In this document: positions 62,660 to 64,000 of the stretch, in pieces | Layout: the number at the start of each line of letters is the position of its first letter | Position numbering within the stretch: the stretch's first letter is position 1 | From: HGM04593 sp045591315 | GTDB taxonomy: Bacteria > Bacteroidota > Bacteroidia > Bacteroidales > Bacteroidaceae | DNA: 64,000 nt | Direction of reading: 5' to 3' | Assembly: GCA_045591315.1 (NCBI GenBank) | Contig: JAZNSN010000008.1 | Coordinates: 1-64,000 of the forward strand | Translations under genes and position numbers: made by a program | Notes under the pieces: model-generated | Told to the model about the DNA's origin: nothing | The model's input: the letters and a program-made list of their open reading frames with translations, nothing else | Databases searched by the model: none

Positions 62660-64000
62660 ATGAATAACATGAAATATATTCTTTTGCTGTTTTGCACGCT
62701 CCTGTTTACTGCAACATCGTGCGACGACTACCTCGATGTAACTCCTGACGGGCAGGTGAAACAGGAGCAGCTCCTTTCGACTCCCTCCGGAATAGAAGAT
62801 GCCATGTACGGTGTATATTCCCAAATGCGTCAGCCGTCACTATATGGTCAGGAGATGTACTTCTCTACATTGGAAATCCTGTCTCAGACATTGTGGTGCT
62901 ATGGCAACTCTGCAATCACAGCCATGAGCGGTTATCAATGGACTCACTCCTCGGTAAAGGGCATCTTTGAGGCTATCTGGACAAATATGTACAAGAATAT
63001 CTCAAATGTCAATGCCGTGCTTAATGCCTCGCTTGTTACAGGTGCAAAGGAGTTCCCATATACAGTTTATCGTGGTGAGGCCTTAGGTATGCGCGCGTTC
63101 ATGCATTTCGACCTGGTGCGTCTCTTTGCCGAGCAATATACGGTGAACCCAAAAGCCGAAGGTATTCCTTATGCTACTGAATTCTCGCTCAACACTCCCG
63201 ATTTCGAGCCGCTGGAGAAGAACTATGAGCATATACTTGCCGACCTGCATGAAGCAGAAACCCTTCTTGCCGATGAGGACGAATACGAGGGTGCCGGCAA
63301 CTTCATGCTTGACAGGCAGATACATTTCAATCTCCGTGCGGTGCAGGCTACTCTTGCACGTGTCTATCTTACAATGGGCAACAAGATTAAGGCTGCCGAG
63401 TATGCGCAGAAAGTCATTTCCGACGGCAAATATATGCTGAAGGAGAAGACCGAAGTTGTTAACGACCTTGCCGGAGTCCTTTCGCGCAAGGAGACAATCT
63501 TCGGTATCTATTTTCCCGGTTTCTATACGAATGTAAATGGGAAGTTGCAGCAGATGACAACCCGATATTCTCTGGACTTGCGTGATGATTTCATGGAGCT
63601 TTATGAGAAGAATATTTCAGGAATTGACTTCCGCACCATGGCATATTTCTCCGAGTCTGGTACGGGTGATGACATGAATTACCGTCTCTGCAAGTTTACC
63701 GACATATACGAGCAGAATGGCATGTCTGCAAGTCGTCCTGCTGACCTTATTCAAGGAATCAATCTCATCCGTATCCCCGAAATGTACTACATTGCTGCTG
63801 AGGCTTTGCTTGAGAGCGATTACGACAAGGCTCTCGAACTCTTTAACAGCGTGCGTGTGCATCGTGGCCTCGACCCTCTTGAGAGCAGCAAGGTGCTTAC
63901 GGTAGAGCTTGTCAATGACGAGCGTTACAAGGAGATGATAGGCGAAGGACAGACATACTTCAATATGAAACGCCAGAATATGGATATTGAGGCTGTTGAT
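62660..64000 (+). CDS. SusD/RagB-like lipoprotein, 3' end outside window
   Basis: The frame stays open to the window end (447 codons from 62660). ATGs at 62651 and 62669 are alternatives. Seen: lipobox FTATSC|DD with Cys21, then the SusD N-terminal pattern YLDVTPDGQVKQEQLLSTPSGIEDAMYGVY. TPR-like helices follow, including YRGEALGMRAFMHFDLVRLFAEQY, LARVYLTMGNKIKAAEYAQKVI, and the later RIPEMYYIAAEALLE. This is the surface glycan-binding partner of the SusC transporter just upstream. No sulfatase or glycosidase is seen in the remaining bases, so the substrate is unknown. Confidence 0.95.
   Translation, partial: MNNMKYILLLFCTLLFTATSCDDYLDVTPDGQVKQEQLLSTPSGIEDAMYGVYSQMRQPSLYGQEMYFSTLEILSQTLWCYGNSAITAMSGYQWTHSSVKGIFEAIWTNMYKNISNVNAVLNASLVTGAKEFPYTVYRGEALGMRAFMHFDLVRLFAEQYTVNPKAEGIPYATEFSLNTPDFEPLEKNYEHILADLHEAETLLADEDEYEGAGNFMLDRQIHFNLRAVQATLARVYLTMGNKIKAAEYAQKVISDGKYMLKEKTEVVNDLAGVLSRKETIFGIYFPGFYTNVNGKLQQMTTRYSLDLRDDFMELYEKNISGIDFRTMAYFSESGTGDDMNYRLCKFTDIYEQNGMSASRPADLIQGINLIRIPEMYYIAAEALLESDYDKALELFNSVRVHRGLDPLESSKVLTVELVNDERYKEMIGEGQTYFNMKRQNMDIEAVD

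Overview
The window is chromosomal DNA from a member of the Bacteroidales, probably a gut Bacteroides/Prevotella-like organism. Supporting signs are a SusC/SusD pair, an 11-subunit complex I operon with fused NuoCD and no NuoEFG, large fused PurL, DUF3822 and DUF5683 genes, T9SS-like C-terminal tails, and repeated use of the Bacteroidetes -7 element TAnnTTTG instead of a sigma70 -10 box. Genus cannot be fixed from the sequence alone. There is no rRNA, insertion sequence, prophage, integrase or CRISPR array.

Layout. 1-4.1 kb: 3' part of a giant secreted multidomain protein, a long structured intergenic hairpin, and a small peptide gene with its own promoter. 4.2-14.0 kb: complex I operon nuoA-B-CD-H-I-J-K-L-M-N on the minus strand. 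14.2-23 kb: ZIP metal transporter, purL, a split chromate transporter pair and uvrA. 23.1-27.2 kb: GHL10 lipoprotein, a GNAT, a sigma-like factor translationally linked to a lipoprotein, and an unknown gene. 27.3-32.1 kb: an outer-membrane beta-barrel receptor, a tandem array of covarying hairpins, and cardiolipin synthase. 32.1-40.1 kb: rsmD, DUF3822, a membrane-anchored unknown, a RecD-like helicase, a MerR regulator plus M23 peptidase, and alaS. 40.2-46.2 kb: parA-parB-DUF5683-lytic transglycosylase-relA/spoT operon. 46.5-54.7 kb: a GH84 hexosaminidase, surE-lpxB, and cdsA-ftsH-rsfS. 55-64 kb: tRNA-Gln(CTG), a thioredoxin lipoprotein with a Cys/His heptad repeat, a TlpA-like oxidoreductase, a three-repeat secreted protein, and a SusC/SusD pair cut by the window edge.

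How it fits together. Most of the window is housekeeping: respiration, purine synthesis, DNA repair, envelope lipid and lipid A synthesis, peptidoglycan remodelling, chromosome segregation and the stringent response. Accessory functions are surface glycan foraging (the giant partial protein, GH84, GHL10, SusC/D) and extracytoplasmic thiol chemistry. Several minus-strand operons show tight spacing, with 1-10 nt overlaps. Convergent units are often separated by strong bidirectional hairpins, and one convergent pair (lpxB/cdsA) overlaps.

The least explained signals are the tandem 84/85-nt hairpin array at 30.4-30.6 kb with compensatory changes, the 77-nt structured element at 3.74 kb beside a small peptide gene, and the six-cysteine strict heptad array in the thioredoxin lipoprotein at 55.2-55.7 kb.
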